DNA of 64,000 nt from SZUA-100 sp965248135. Its GTDB lineage: Bacteria > Pseudomonadota > Alphaproteobacteria > Rhizobiales > Rhizobiaceae. Every line of letters starts with the position of its first letter. Positions within the stretch are counted from its first letter, which is position 1. Positions 54,593 to 62,412 of the stretch are shown one piece after another. The translations under genes and the position numbers were made by a program. The notes below the pieces were generated by a model. It worked only from the letters and a program-made list of their open reading frames with translations. It was not told the DNA's origin and made no database searches. Location: NCBI GenBank assembly GCA_965248135.1, contig CBDFIN010000011.1:372001-436000 (forward strand). Reading direction: 5' to 3'.

Positions 54593-55979
54593 TCTCCGTT
54601 GGTATCAACCGGCCGGTTTGGCCCGCCGCTTGATCGTCATTCAGGAAATTGTCGACTTTGGTTGCCGTTATCTTTGCTTGGGCAATGCAATTGGCAATCG
54701 ATACACCTGAAAGATAGTTCCCCGCCACATGAAGGCCCTCTTGGCGCTGGCCGAGCGATTGCAACAGATCCACTTTTGCCCCATGGCCGATATTGTATTG
54801 CGGCAGGCTGCGCACCCATTGGCGGCAGCGCGCAAATAACGGTTCTCCACGTATTGCCAAAAGATCGGCAAACTCACGATGCACCAGCGCTGATAATTCG
54901 GCCTGTTCGAGCAAAGCGACATCCGGGTTTCTGGTGCCGCCCACATAGGCGGCGATGGAAATATGGCCTTCAGGTGCCCGATCATCGAACATTGTTGAAC
55001 AAAACTGTGCACCGGTAATGATGCCATTGCCGTTTTTGACGCTCAAAAAACCAAGACTATCGAGCGGATGAGAAACCTGTTGGCGTTTGTAAGCGAGAAA
55101 AACCACGCTCATTGGTGGGGCTGCAATATCACCTGCAGCAGAAGCCGCATTGGCATCAAGCGGCTCCAGCAAACCTGCCGCCACATGCGGCTGAACCGCC
55201 AGCACCACGCTGCGGGCACCAATGGTGCCGCTATTAGCGGTCGCAATCTGGTATCCTTCGCTAGAGCGGGCAATCGACTTTACCGCAACGCCGGTTTTAA
55301 CCCGCTCCGGCAACTTTTGTTGCAGCACACGCGGCAAAAAACCAACACCTTGGCGCAGCGAGAACAGCCGTTTGCCGGGTTCGGCATTGTTTTTTGCCCG
55401 GATAATCGCACCGGTGACCGAGCCGTATTTCTGCTCCATTGCCCGCAGTTTCGGGAAAACCATATCGATGGAGAGCTTGTCTGAATCACCGCCAAACATG
55501 CCGGCGGCAAGCGGTTCCATCACCTTGTCGGCAAATTCCCGGCCAAACCGGCGGGTGGTGAAGGCGTGCACCGTTTCATCAAGGCCGGATTTGGCAGGCC
55601 GTTTGAGGATTTCGCTCAATACAGCAAGGCGCCCTGGTAGCGACAAATAGGGGGAAAGAAGGAAACCCGCAGGTCCGACCGAAATGCCGTGCAAATCTTT
55701 GTTGTCACGCAAATAACGCCGTTTCACCCCGTCACCCAAATTAATCTTCTCGCCCGCAAGGCCAAGTTCGGCCGTCAACTCAAGCGCCTGGGGAACCATG
55801 GCATTGAGGGTCGAGGGACCATGTTCCATCAAATAGCCGTCAAATCGCTCGGAAACAGCGTTACCGCCGGCATGTCGCTGCCGCTCCAGCACCACCACGC
55901 TGTGGCCGCTTTTGTGCAACTCGTAAGCCGCAGTCAGGCCGGAAATGCCCCCGCCGATGATGGCGCAGTCAACCGTCAT
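54579..55979 (-). CDS. HemY-type protoporphyrinogen/coproporphyrinogen oxidase
   Basis: FAD-dependent oxidase of 466 residues. The dinucleotide-binding motif is CAIIGGGISGLTAAYELHKS at the N-terminus, with HGPSTLNAM and the C-terminal GLHVAGNYLSGVSIANCIAQ, which matches the HemG/HemY (PPO) C-terminal FAD loop. The enzyme oxidises protoporphyrinogen IX (or coproporphyrinogen III) late in haem synthesis. Most alphaproteobacteria rely on HemJ, so a HemY-type enzyme is notable. Its start overlaps the end of the radical SAM gene by 11 bases. It is the last gene of the set. Confidence 0.9.
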   Translation of the reverse strand: MTVDCAIIGGGISGLTAAYELHKSGHSVVVLERQRHAGGNAVSERFDGYLMEHGPSTLNAMVPQALELTAELGLAGEKINLGDGVKRRYLRDNKDLHGISVGPAGFLLSPYLSLPGRLAVLSEILKRPAKSGLDETVHAFTTRRFGREFADKVMEPLAAGMFGGDSDKLSIDMVFPKLRAMEQKYGSVTGAIIRAKNNAEPGKRLFSLRQGVGFLPRVLQQKLPERVKTGVAVKSIARSSEGYQIATANSGTIGARSVVLAVQPHVAAGLLEPLDANAASAAGDIAAPPMSVVFLAYKRQQVSHPLDSLGFLSVKNGNGIITGAQFCSTMFDDRAPEGHISIAAYVGGTRNPDVALLEQAELSALVHREFADLLAIRGEPLFARCRQWVRSLPQYNIGHGAKVDLLQSLGQRQEGLHVAGNYLSGVSIANCIAQAKITATKVDNFLNDDQAAGQTGRLIPTEINAG

Positions 55980-57249
55980 GATGCACCGACCGCCTCAGCC
56001 CGGGTGGTAAACCGTCTTTAAAGCGTTCCCTTGCAAGACGGTTTATATCCTCAACGGTTACTGTGGAACGTCCGCTGGAACGAACATCGCTTTCCACCCG
56101 CTTTTTGATCATGTGGCGGACAAAGCCTGGAATTCGGTTGATCCTTTGTTCAGCATCATCACTCCATTCAAGCGAACTCGCCACGCTCACCAGGGTCTCG
56201 ATCACAGCCCCGCCCTGCGGCTGATATGAGCACAGAAAATCCTCGCCCATCATATTGCCCGAGCGTGCCAATGGGCGAGCACGGCAGCCACCGCAAAGTT
56301 TGGTGTATTCACAAGCACCGCAGCGCCCTTCAAGCCGCAAATTGCGCAGTTCATTGAAGATCGCACTATCGCGCCAGATTTCACCAAAGCCACGGTCACG
56401 CAACGAGCCGCCCGAACTTTCCATATAGGGACAAGGGGTCACCTCCCCTTCGGGCGTCACCCTTGCATAGCGAGTACCGGCAATGCACCCGCCGGCTTCA
56501 TAGCCATGGGCCATGGTGATCGGCCATTCAGGGTCGAGGTTAATCGCCAGACGCTTGAAATGGGGCGCACATTTTGCCCGCACCATCAGCTCCTTTTCCT
56601 CATGGGCCGCCTTAACGACGCGCTTGAGCACCCGGTCGTAATTCTGCAACGAAATGTCGGTGTATTTTTCACCCCTGCCGGTGCAGACCAGAAAAAATAC
56701 GTTCAGCACCAAAGCGCCTGCCGCCTTGGCAAAATCAATCATATCGTCGATTTCATGGGCGGTATGATCGGTTGCCGAAAAATGCAACTGGAAGGTCAAC
56801 CCTTCCTGGCGGCAGGCATCAATCGCCGCCATGGTCTTTTGCCAGGCCCCTGCCCGGCCACGAAACTGATCATGTTTTTGTGGATCAAGCGAATCGACCG
56901 AAAGACCAATGCCCGCGACACCCGCCTGTTTAAGCTTGGCCACCTTCTTAGCGGTCAAGCCGACCCCGTTTGAGCCGATCACCGTCATCAGACCACGACC
57001 GCTTGCGTGACGGGCAATATCTTCGATATCCGGGCGCAGCAACGGTTCACCACCGGTCAGCACGATCATGCATTCGGGCGCAAGCGCAGCAATATCATCC
57101 ACCACCTTATAGATTTCGCCGGTGGTCAGTTCGTCGGCACTGCCCTGTTTGAGAATCTCCGCATCCAGATAGCAGTGATCGCAGGCCAGATTGCAGCGCT
57201 TGGTCAGGTTGAGCGCGACCAGGAACGGCGGATCAACTATCGTGTTCAT
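55969..57249 (-). CDS. Radical SAM/SPASM protein with C-terminal PCP_red-like domain
   Basis: A 426-residue enzyme. The 4Fe-4S motif is Cys19, Cys23 and Cys26 (TKRCNLACDHCYLD), and the SAM-binding GGEPLLRPDI follows. The SPASM region has YARVTPEGEVTPCPYMESSG and GRCGACEYTKLCGGCRAR. Residues about 360-410 (LEWSDDAEQRINRIPGFVRH to LARERF) match the PCP_red domain found at the C-terminus of protochlorophyllide reductase subunit B. Relatives such as NirJ and AhbC/AhbD act on tetrapyrroles. It overlaps the USP gene by 17 bases and hemY-like gene by 11, indicating tight coupling. Confidence 0.88.
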   Translation of the reverse strand: MNTIVDPPFLVALNLTKRCNLACDHCYLDAEILKQGSADELTTGEIYKVVDDIAALAPECMIVLTGGEPLLRPDIEDIARHASGRGLMTVIGSNGVGLTAKKVAKLKQAGVAGIGLSVDSLDPQKHDQFRGRAGAWQKTMAAIDACRQEGLTFQLHFSATDHTAHEIDDMIDFAKAAGALVLNVFFLVCTGRGEKYTDISLQNYDRVLKRVVKAAHEEKELMVRAKCAPHFKRLAINLDPEWPITMAHGYEAGGCIAGTRYARVTPEGEVTPCPYMESSGGSLRDRGFGEIWRDSAIFNELRNLRLEGRCGACEYTKLCGGCRARPLARSGNMMGEDFLCSYQPQGGAVIETLVSVASSLEWSDDAEQRINRIPGFVRHMIKKRVESDVRSSGRSTVTVEDINRLARERFKDGLPPGLRRSVHHDG

Positions 57250-58912
57250 CAGGCCGCTCCGTCGCCTCGGGCTCGGTGCACATTACCTTGCGGGCAGCGG
57301 CAAAACCCCCTTCTCCAAGTTCTCCTTCAACCCGGTCGCCACCATTTTCGAGCACATGGGTTTCAATGGTTTTGCGGGCCTGATCGCGAAAACGTTCCGG
57401 CACCCGCTGTAGTCGGGCAAGATAGGCGGCAGCCCATGTGGGACCGGTTGCGCTCTCAGTTGCCCCTTCGATAAAGGGCCTCACATGTTCAACGCTGACA
57501 TGATCGCTGGCATCACGTCTTGCCGCTTTTTCGGCGCGCAGACGCACATTTTCTATGGTCGACATATCCTCGATATTGGTTAGTGCCGCACGAGCATCAT
57601 CACTCCATGGCAGCGGATCGAATTTCTTCGCGGTGGATGCCTCCTCTTCACCGCCAGAAGCGCCTGGCATCATCTTCTTCATCACCGCTTCAACGAATTT
57701 TATCGTGATGAAAGTGTGCCCTTCGCTATGAGCCTGGCGGATAACGGCTGTTCTTGCGATGCCACGCACAAAGTCCGGCGCCCGGCCGATCATCGCCTCG
57801 GCCTCCTGTGACCACTGAATGGTTTCTTCGGCGATAACATCCAGCGCCGGGAAATGAGTTGTTTGACCGATCCACACATTGCACGGCGCAAGCCGCAGCA
57901 GGTTTTCGGTATTACCGCCGATATCGAGACCCTCGTCGGCATGAACGCCGACTTTGCCAACCATCAAAAGGCTGGCATCGACCTTTTCGACATATTTACG
58001 GATCGCCTGAAAGGGTTTGCCGGCAACAAGCTCACTGACAATTTCAACACCCTCGTCACCAGTAACCGTTTTGGCCACGGCAAGATGAGACTGATATATT
58101 TTGGCGATACCGTCGTCAATCAGCTCTTCATGCAGCTTTTCCTGCTCCTTGAAGCGGAAAACCTTGCCGGCCTCATCGGATAAAACCCCGGCGATCTTGT
58201 TGAACGCCACATAGTGATAATAGGGATCATAGGCCGCAACCGCGTGAACCTTTGCGCCGGTTTGGCGGGCAATCGACAGGGCCGATTTCAACACGCCCCA
58301 CGATTGGGCCGAGCCATCAATGCCGACGACAATCGGGCCGTCACCAATTGCTTTTTTCCGGTCTTTGATCACCAGCGTATCGATTGGCGAACGCCGCACC
58401 ACTCGCTCGCAAACACTGCCGATAGTGCTGCCAGCAACAGCGCCCAATCCTTGCGATCCCAACGCCAGCACATCGAATTCGCCGGAACCGGCGGCCTCGA
58501 TTATGCAGCTATAGTTCTTGCCTTCCGGGCTCAGTCTTTTAAAGGCCACATCGACCGAATTGCACTTCTCCTCAGCACTATCATGATAGCTGTCGGAAAT
58601 GATGCCCAGCCCCGTGCCGATCAGATCTTCGTGCACGTCACGCTGGTGCTCCATCTCCTTTTCATAGCGATAGCGCTCCGGCAGGCCGCCTTCCATTTGC
58701 TTGAAACGGCGGTCATGCATTTTGGCAGCATAGGCATGGATACCGGTTATGGTGCCGCTAACAGGCGCGGTCAGACGAATTGCCACCTCGACCGCCCTGT
58801 TGGCCCGGTCCGATTGATCGAGCGCCACTAAAATGCGCTGCAGCGAAACCGGCGCGGTGCCGTTGTCCTCTTCTACCGGCCCGGCCTCGCTGGCCAATGC
58901 GGTTACACTCAT
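57233..58912 (-). CDS. Universal stress protein (two domains) with three C-terminal PCP_red-like segments
   Basis: A 559-residue fusion. Residues 25-185 and 193-350 are UspA folds; the first keeps the ATP-binding loop GSQGLGAVAGSTIGS, while the second ends GLDIGGNTENLL with the final Ser/Thr replaced. Three related segments follow: about 365-415 (IQWSQEAEAMIGRAPDFVRG), 433-483 (LPWSDDARAALTNIEDMSTI) and 492-545 (GPTWAAAYLARLQRVPERFR). They share the W-[ST]-x-x-A start and later basic helices with the PCP_red domain of ChlB/BchB. GGAGGAATT precedes the ATG at 58912; the open frame upstream is not used. Confidence 0.85.
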   Translation of the reverse strand: MSVTALASEAGPVEEDNGTAPVSLQRILVALDQSDRANRAVEVAIRLTAPVSGTITGIHAYAAKMHDRRFKQMEGGLPERYRYEKEMEHQRDVHEDLIGTGLGIISDSYHDSAEEKCNSVDVAFKRLSPEGKNYSCIIEAAGSGEFDVLALGSQGLGAVAGSTIGSVCERVVRRSPIDTLVIKDRKKAIGDGPIVVGIDGSAQSWGVLKSALSIARQTGAKVHAVAAYDPYYHYVAFNKIAGVLSDEAGKVFRFKEQEKLHEELIDDGIAKIYQSHLAVAKTVTGDEGVEIVSELVAGKPFQAIRKYVEKVDASLLMVGKVGVHADEGLDIGGNTENLLRLAPCNVWIGQTTHFPALDVIAEETIQWSQEAEAMIGRAPDFVRGIARTAVIRQAHSEGHTFITIKFVEAVMKKMMPGASGGEEEASTAKKFDPLPWSDDARAALTNIEDMSTIENVRLRAEKAARRDASDHVSVEHVRPFIEGATESATGPTWAAAYLARLQRVPERFRDQARKTIETHVLENGGDRVEGELGEGGFAAARKVMCTEPEATERPDEHDS

Positions 58913-59116
58913 AATTCCTCCCCGCCCGCATTGGGGCAACTGGTCCGGTGATGGCAAAAATCGAAGAACGTATTTATCGATTTTGCATAGCCCCACGGGC
59001 GACTGTTCACTCTTGTCATATCACAGGGTCTAATGTAACTGCGACAATTGATACTGGCACAGGCTTGTTCATGTTGGTTTCCAATCGACTTCCATATTAT
59101 TCAAACTCGATTGTGT

Positions 59117-61066
59117 TCATGCAGCAAGGTTGGCGGTGTCATCTCTTTGGAGGTTATGCTGTAATTCACCCAGCGCCTCGATGGCAACGCGCCAGACCCG
59201 CTTGCTTGCCTCATCATTCAGCACCTTTAGGTACAATCGGCTTGCCGTCTGAGGGTCTACCGTCCGCAGCAATTTGCACAACTCGTGACAATGCATGCCA
59301 TTATATCCGAGCGAAAGCGCCACCAGTTGTTTGACCGTATGGGCATCGGGATCGGCAGCAAGTGCCATTGCTGCAGCAGTTCGCACGCCGGAATTATCAT
59401 CATTGAGCGCCCCAACAATAATGTTGCGATGCGCGTTCTTTTGTCCCAAAGAGCGGATTGCCTGGTGGCGGACGGGGGCATTGGTGTCGACGGCCAATAC
59501 TTCAAATGCGTCGAGGGCCTCTTCGCTGCCAACCCGGGTAAGGCACCGCGCAATCAGGCGGCGGATATCGCTATTGGCATTGTGGCATTGGGCTAAAATC
59601 GACCGGCTTACCTCGTCAGGCAAAAAGCCGGCAACTTCGCCGATGCAATCAAGCGCGCCCAGCAGCGCGGTTTTCAGTTCGACATCATCGGTTATAAGCG
59701 TGGTTGCAAGCGCGCTTGTCACATCTTCATGCGGAAATTCGCCCAAATGTTTGGCCACATGACGTTTTATGTCCTGGTGTGGTGCAGCTTTTAACTTCTT
59801 ATCGTCCATGATCAAATCGCCATTGAGCGCCGCCAGCAAGGCCTCGCCGGCGGCATTGGGCCAGGATGACTTTTTCGCCAATGCAGCTATTGCCGCAAGG
59901 GCGTCAGTCCGCACTTGAACGTTCTCATCGCCTGCAGCTTTGGCAAGAAACGGGAAACCGGCATCATCAAGCCTTGCTAACGCCTCGACCAAGCCCAATC
60001 TAAAACTTTGAGGCTGTGATGTATTTTGCAGCGCTTTGCCAAGGCTTCCGGCCGTTGCTTTTCCGACCAGGCTCGCCCAGGCCACCGCTGCATCGCCGGC
60101 CACTTGGGGGTTGCCCGAGATCGCACCGGCAACGATTTTTGAAAAACCTTTTTGTTCAAACAGTGCCGGGTTGTCGGCCACACATCGAAATGCGACCTTA
60201 CGCACCATCGCTTCACTATCCAGCAGCTTCGCCATAGTATCGTCCGGGTGATGCTGGCCAATTTTTCGAATGATTTCGACGCGAATTTCAGGGCTCGGGT
60301 CATCGATAAAACCGACAAGACGCGCATCACCCGGCGCGTATTGCAACAGTCTTTCAAGCGCCGCCTCCCGCACTTGCGCATCCGCATCGTTCAGACATTG
60401 ATCCAGAAGCCGGTCAACCGCAGCCGAGGCACCTGGCAGAAGCGCGGCACAAATCTCCCGGCGCAGGCTTGAATCACCGTCAATATGGATATCGGCCAAG
60501 GCGTCAAGGCCGTCGTCACCAAGATTAACCAGTGCCGCAATCGCCGTGTTGGATAAATTCTGGTCCGGGTGGTCAGCCATCACCTCGACGATCTGCGGTA
60601 CGGCTTCTTCAATTCCCATCAGGCCCAGCACTCTTATCGCTGCCAGTTGCAGATCACACCAGTCTTCCCAACTGCTGTGATAAAATTCGTCCTCGTCCCA
60701 GACAAGTTCCTCGTCCTGTTGACGCACCAGTGTGAGAAGATGGGGAACAAGCGGTTTGTGACCAACCTTGGCCAGCATTTCGATTGTCGCCAATTTTACC
60801 TGTGAGCACGGGTCATTGACAAATATCTCCATAATAGCATCGGCAATTGCCGGATCAGCCTGATTTGAAAGCGCCCGCGCTACTGCCGTTCGAACGTCCT
60901 CATTTTCATCATGCAACGCTGTGCACAAGATATTTGCCGATCGGGGACGGGCGATCACTCCCAGTGCTGCAGCGGCGGCACACCGATGGTCGTCGCTTCC
61001 CTCGACAAGCAGGTTTGCAAGCTTTTCTTGAACCCTGTCCTCAAGTGACTTCGCCATTGACCCCAT
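59117..61066 (-). CDS. HEAT-repeat protein
   Basis: A 649-residue soluble protein made almost wholly of helical HEAT/PBS-lyase-like repeats: for instance GSDDHRCAAAAALGVIARPR, ALHDENEDVRTAVARALSNQ, DAQVREAALERLLQYAP and DTNAPVRHQAIRSLGQ. No enzyme motif is seen. HEAT proteins act as scaffolds, and PBS-lyase-type members attach bilins, so a tetrapyrrole link is possible. AGGA precedes ATG 61066; Met4 is an alternative. It is the first gene downstream of the FNR box, with 204 bases before the USP gene. Confidence 0.88.
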   Translation of the reverse strand: MGSMAKSLEDRVQEKLANLLVEGSDDHRCAAAAALGVIARPRSANILCTALHDENEDVRTAVARALSNQADPAIADAIMEIFVNDPCSQVKLATIEMLAKVGHKPLVPHLLTLVRQQDEELVWDEDEFYHSSWEDWCDLQLAAIRVLGLMGIEEAVPQIVEVMADHPDQNLSNTAIAALVNLGDDGLDALADIHIDGDSSLRREICAALLPGASAAVDRLLDQCLNDADAQVREAALERLLQYAPGDARLVGFIDDPSPEIRVEIIRKIGQHHPDDTMAKLLDSEAMVRKVAFRCVADNPALFEQKGFSKIVAGAISGNPQVAGDAAVAWASLVGKATAGSLGKALQNTSQPQSFRLGLVEALARLDDAGFPFLAKAAGDENVQVRTDALAAIAALAKKSSWPNAAGEALLAALNGDLIMDDKKLKAAPHQDIKRHVAKHLGEFPHEDVTSALATTLITDDVELKTALLGALDCIGEVAGFLPDEVSRSILAQCHNANSDIRRLIARCLTRVGSEEALDAFEVLAVDTNAPVRHQAIRSLGQKNAHRNIIVGALNDDNSGVRTAAAMALAADPDAHTVKQLVALSLGYNGMHCHELCKLLRTVDPQTASRLYLKVLNDEASKRVWRVAIEALGELQHNLQRDDTANLAA

Positions 61067-61157
61067 TGTAATCCTGCCGGCATCCGGCTCGCTTCATAGC
61101 TTCATCAACGCCCTTGTTAAGCAACTTTCGATACAGCACAATTCCATCACCATTTTC

Positions 61158-61171
61158 TTGATCCAAATCAA
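61158..61171. promoter_or_regulatory. FNR/FixK (CRP-FNR family) binding site
   Basis: TTGATCCAAATCAA is a perfect match to the FNR/FixK consensus TTGAT-N4-ATCAA, itself part of a longer palindrome with flanking C/G. It lies 92 bases upstream of the HEAT gene (minus) and 169 bases upstream of hemH (plus). The distance fits an activator site near -40 for the HEAT operon with a leader of about 50-60 bases. The family assignment is strong; which gene it controls is inference. Confidence 0.85.
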
Positions 61172-61339
61172 GAAGGTAAAATTATGCCAGCGCCACGCCG
61201 ACCGCCCAAAGGTTGACTATATCGGCCATCGGCGCAATTCGAAACCATTGATCTCAAATCGCCGATTGCTCCGGCGCGCCGGTTCTGTCATATCCTCACG
61301 GCCTTATCGGCGAAAGCAACAAACGGTCAGTGCTGGTCC

Positions 61340-62380
61340 ATGAATATCGCGTCTCAATCTCAAGAGTTCCCGCAAAACCATCCGCCGGTCAGGTCTGGCA
61401 AGACCGGTGTATTGTTGATTAATCTTGGCACGCCGGATGCCACCTCCTATTGGCCGATGCGCCGCTATCTTAAGGAATTTCTCTCCGACCGGCGCGTGGT
61501 AGAGGCTAATCGGGTGGTGTGGTGGCTGGTGCTCAACGGCATTATCCTGTCAAAGCGGCCGCAAAAGAGCGGTGCTGCCTATGATGTCATCTGGAACCGG
61601 GAAAGGGATGAATCACCGCTTAAGACCTTCACCCGCAGTCAGGCGGAAAAGCTCGCCATTGAATTTGCCGAGCGCCACGATGTGATTGTCGACTGGGCCA
61701 TGCGCTACGGCAATCCGTCGATTGCCGACAAGATTTCAAGCCTCAAGGCACAAGGGTGCGACCATATTCTGTTCTTTCCGCTTTATCCCCAATATAGCGC
61801 CGCCACAACCGCGACCGCCATGGACAAGGTTTTTGATGCGCTTAAAGCCATGCGCTGGCAACCGGCAATCCGCACCGTTCCGCCCTATTTCGATCATGCC
61901 GCCTATATAGATGCGTTGGCGACAGGCCTTGAACATCACCTTGAGAACCTTTGCTGGAAACCGGAAGTTATTCTCGCTTCGTTTCACGGCCTGCCGGTGA
62001 GCTTTCATCAACAAGGTGATCCCTATTATTGCCACTGCGAAAAAACGGTTCGAGTGTTGCGCAAGCGGTTGGCGATGGACCATGATAACTTGCAGCTCAC
62101 CTTCCAGTCCCGTTCCGGCCGAAAGGAATGGCTAAAACCCTATACGGAAGAATCCATTGCTGAACTGGCAGGCAAAGGGATAAAAAACCTGGTGGTTTTT
62201 ACCCCCGGTTTTGCCGCCGATTGCCTGGAGACCCTTGAGGAAATCGACATTCGCGCGAGACAGGCATTCTTGACCGCAGGCGGTGTCAATTTTTCTACCC
62301 AGCCCTGCCTTAACGACAGTCCGGATTCAATATCGATGCTGGCAAAACTGGCACACGAACAGCTCAGCGGCTGGCAATAG
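61340..62380 (+). CDS. hemH: Ferrochelatase
   Basis: Inserts ferrous iron into protoporphyrin IX, or into coproporphyrin III in the coproporphyrin-dependent pathway. The 346-residue product has LLINLGTPDATSYWPMRRYL at the start, LFFPLYPQYSAATTA, the catalytic His in ASFHGLPVSFHQ, and the Glu in FTPGFAADCLETLEEI. It converges on the sulfatase gene (32 bases). It is divergent from the HEAT gene, sharing the upstream region that holds the FNR box. The ribosome binding site is weak. Confidence 0.96.
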   Translation: MNIASQSQEFPQNHPPVRSGKTGVLLINLGTPDATSYWPMRRYLKEFLSDRRVVEANRVVWWLVLNGIILSKRPQKSGAAYDVIWNRERDESPLKTFTRSQAEKLAIEFAERHDVIVDWAMRYGNPSIADKISSLKAQGCDHILFFPLYPQYSAATTATAMDKVFDALKAMRWQPAIRTVPPYFDHAAYIDALATGLEHHLENLCWKPEVILASFHGLPVSFHQQGDPYYCHCEKTVRVLRKRLAMDHDNLQLTFQSRSGRKEWLKPYTEESIAELAGKGIKNLVVFTPGFAADCLETLEEIDIRARQAFLTAGGVNFSTQPCLNDSPDSISMLAKLAHEQLSGWQ

Positions 62381-62412
62381 CGCGGCTTTGTGCGAGTGAA
62401 CCCAGACTTGCA

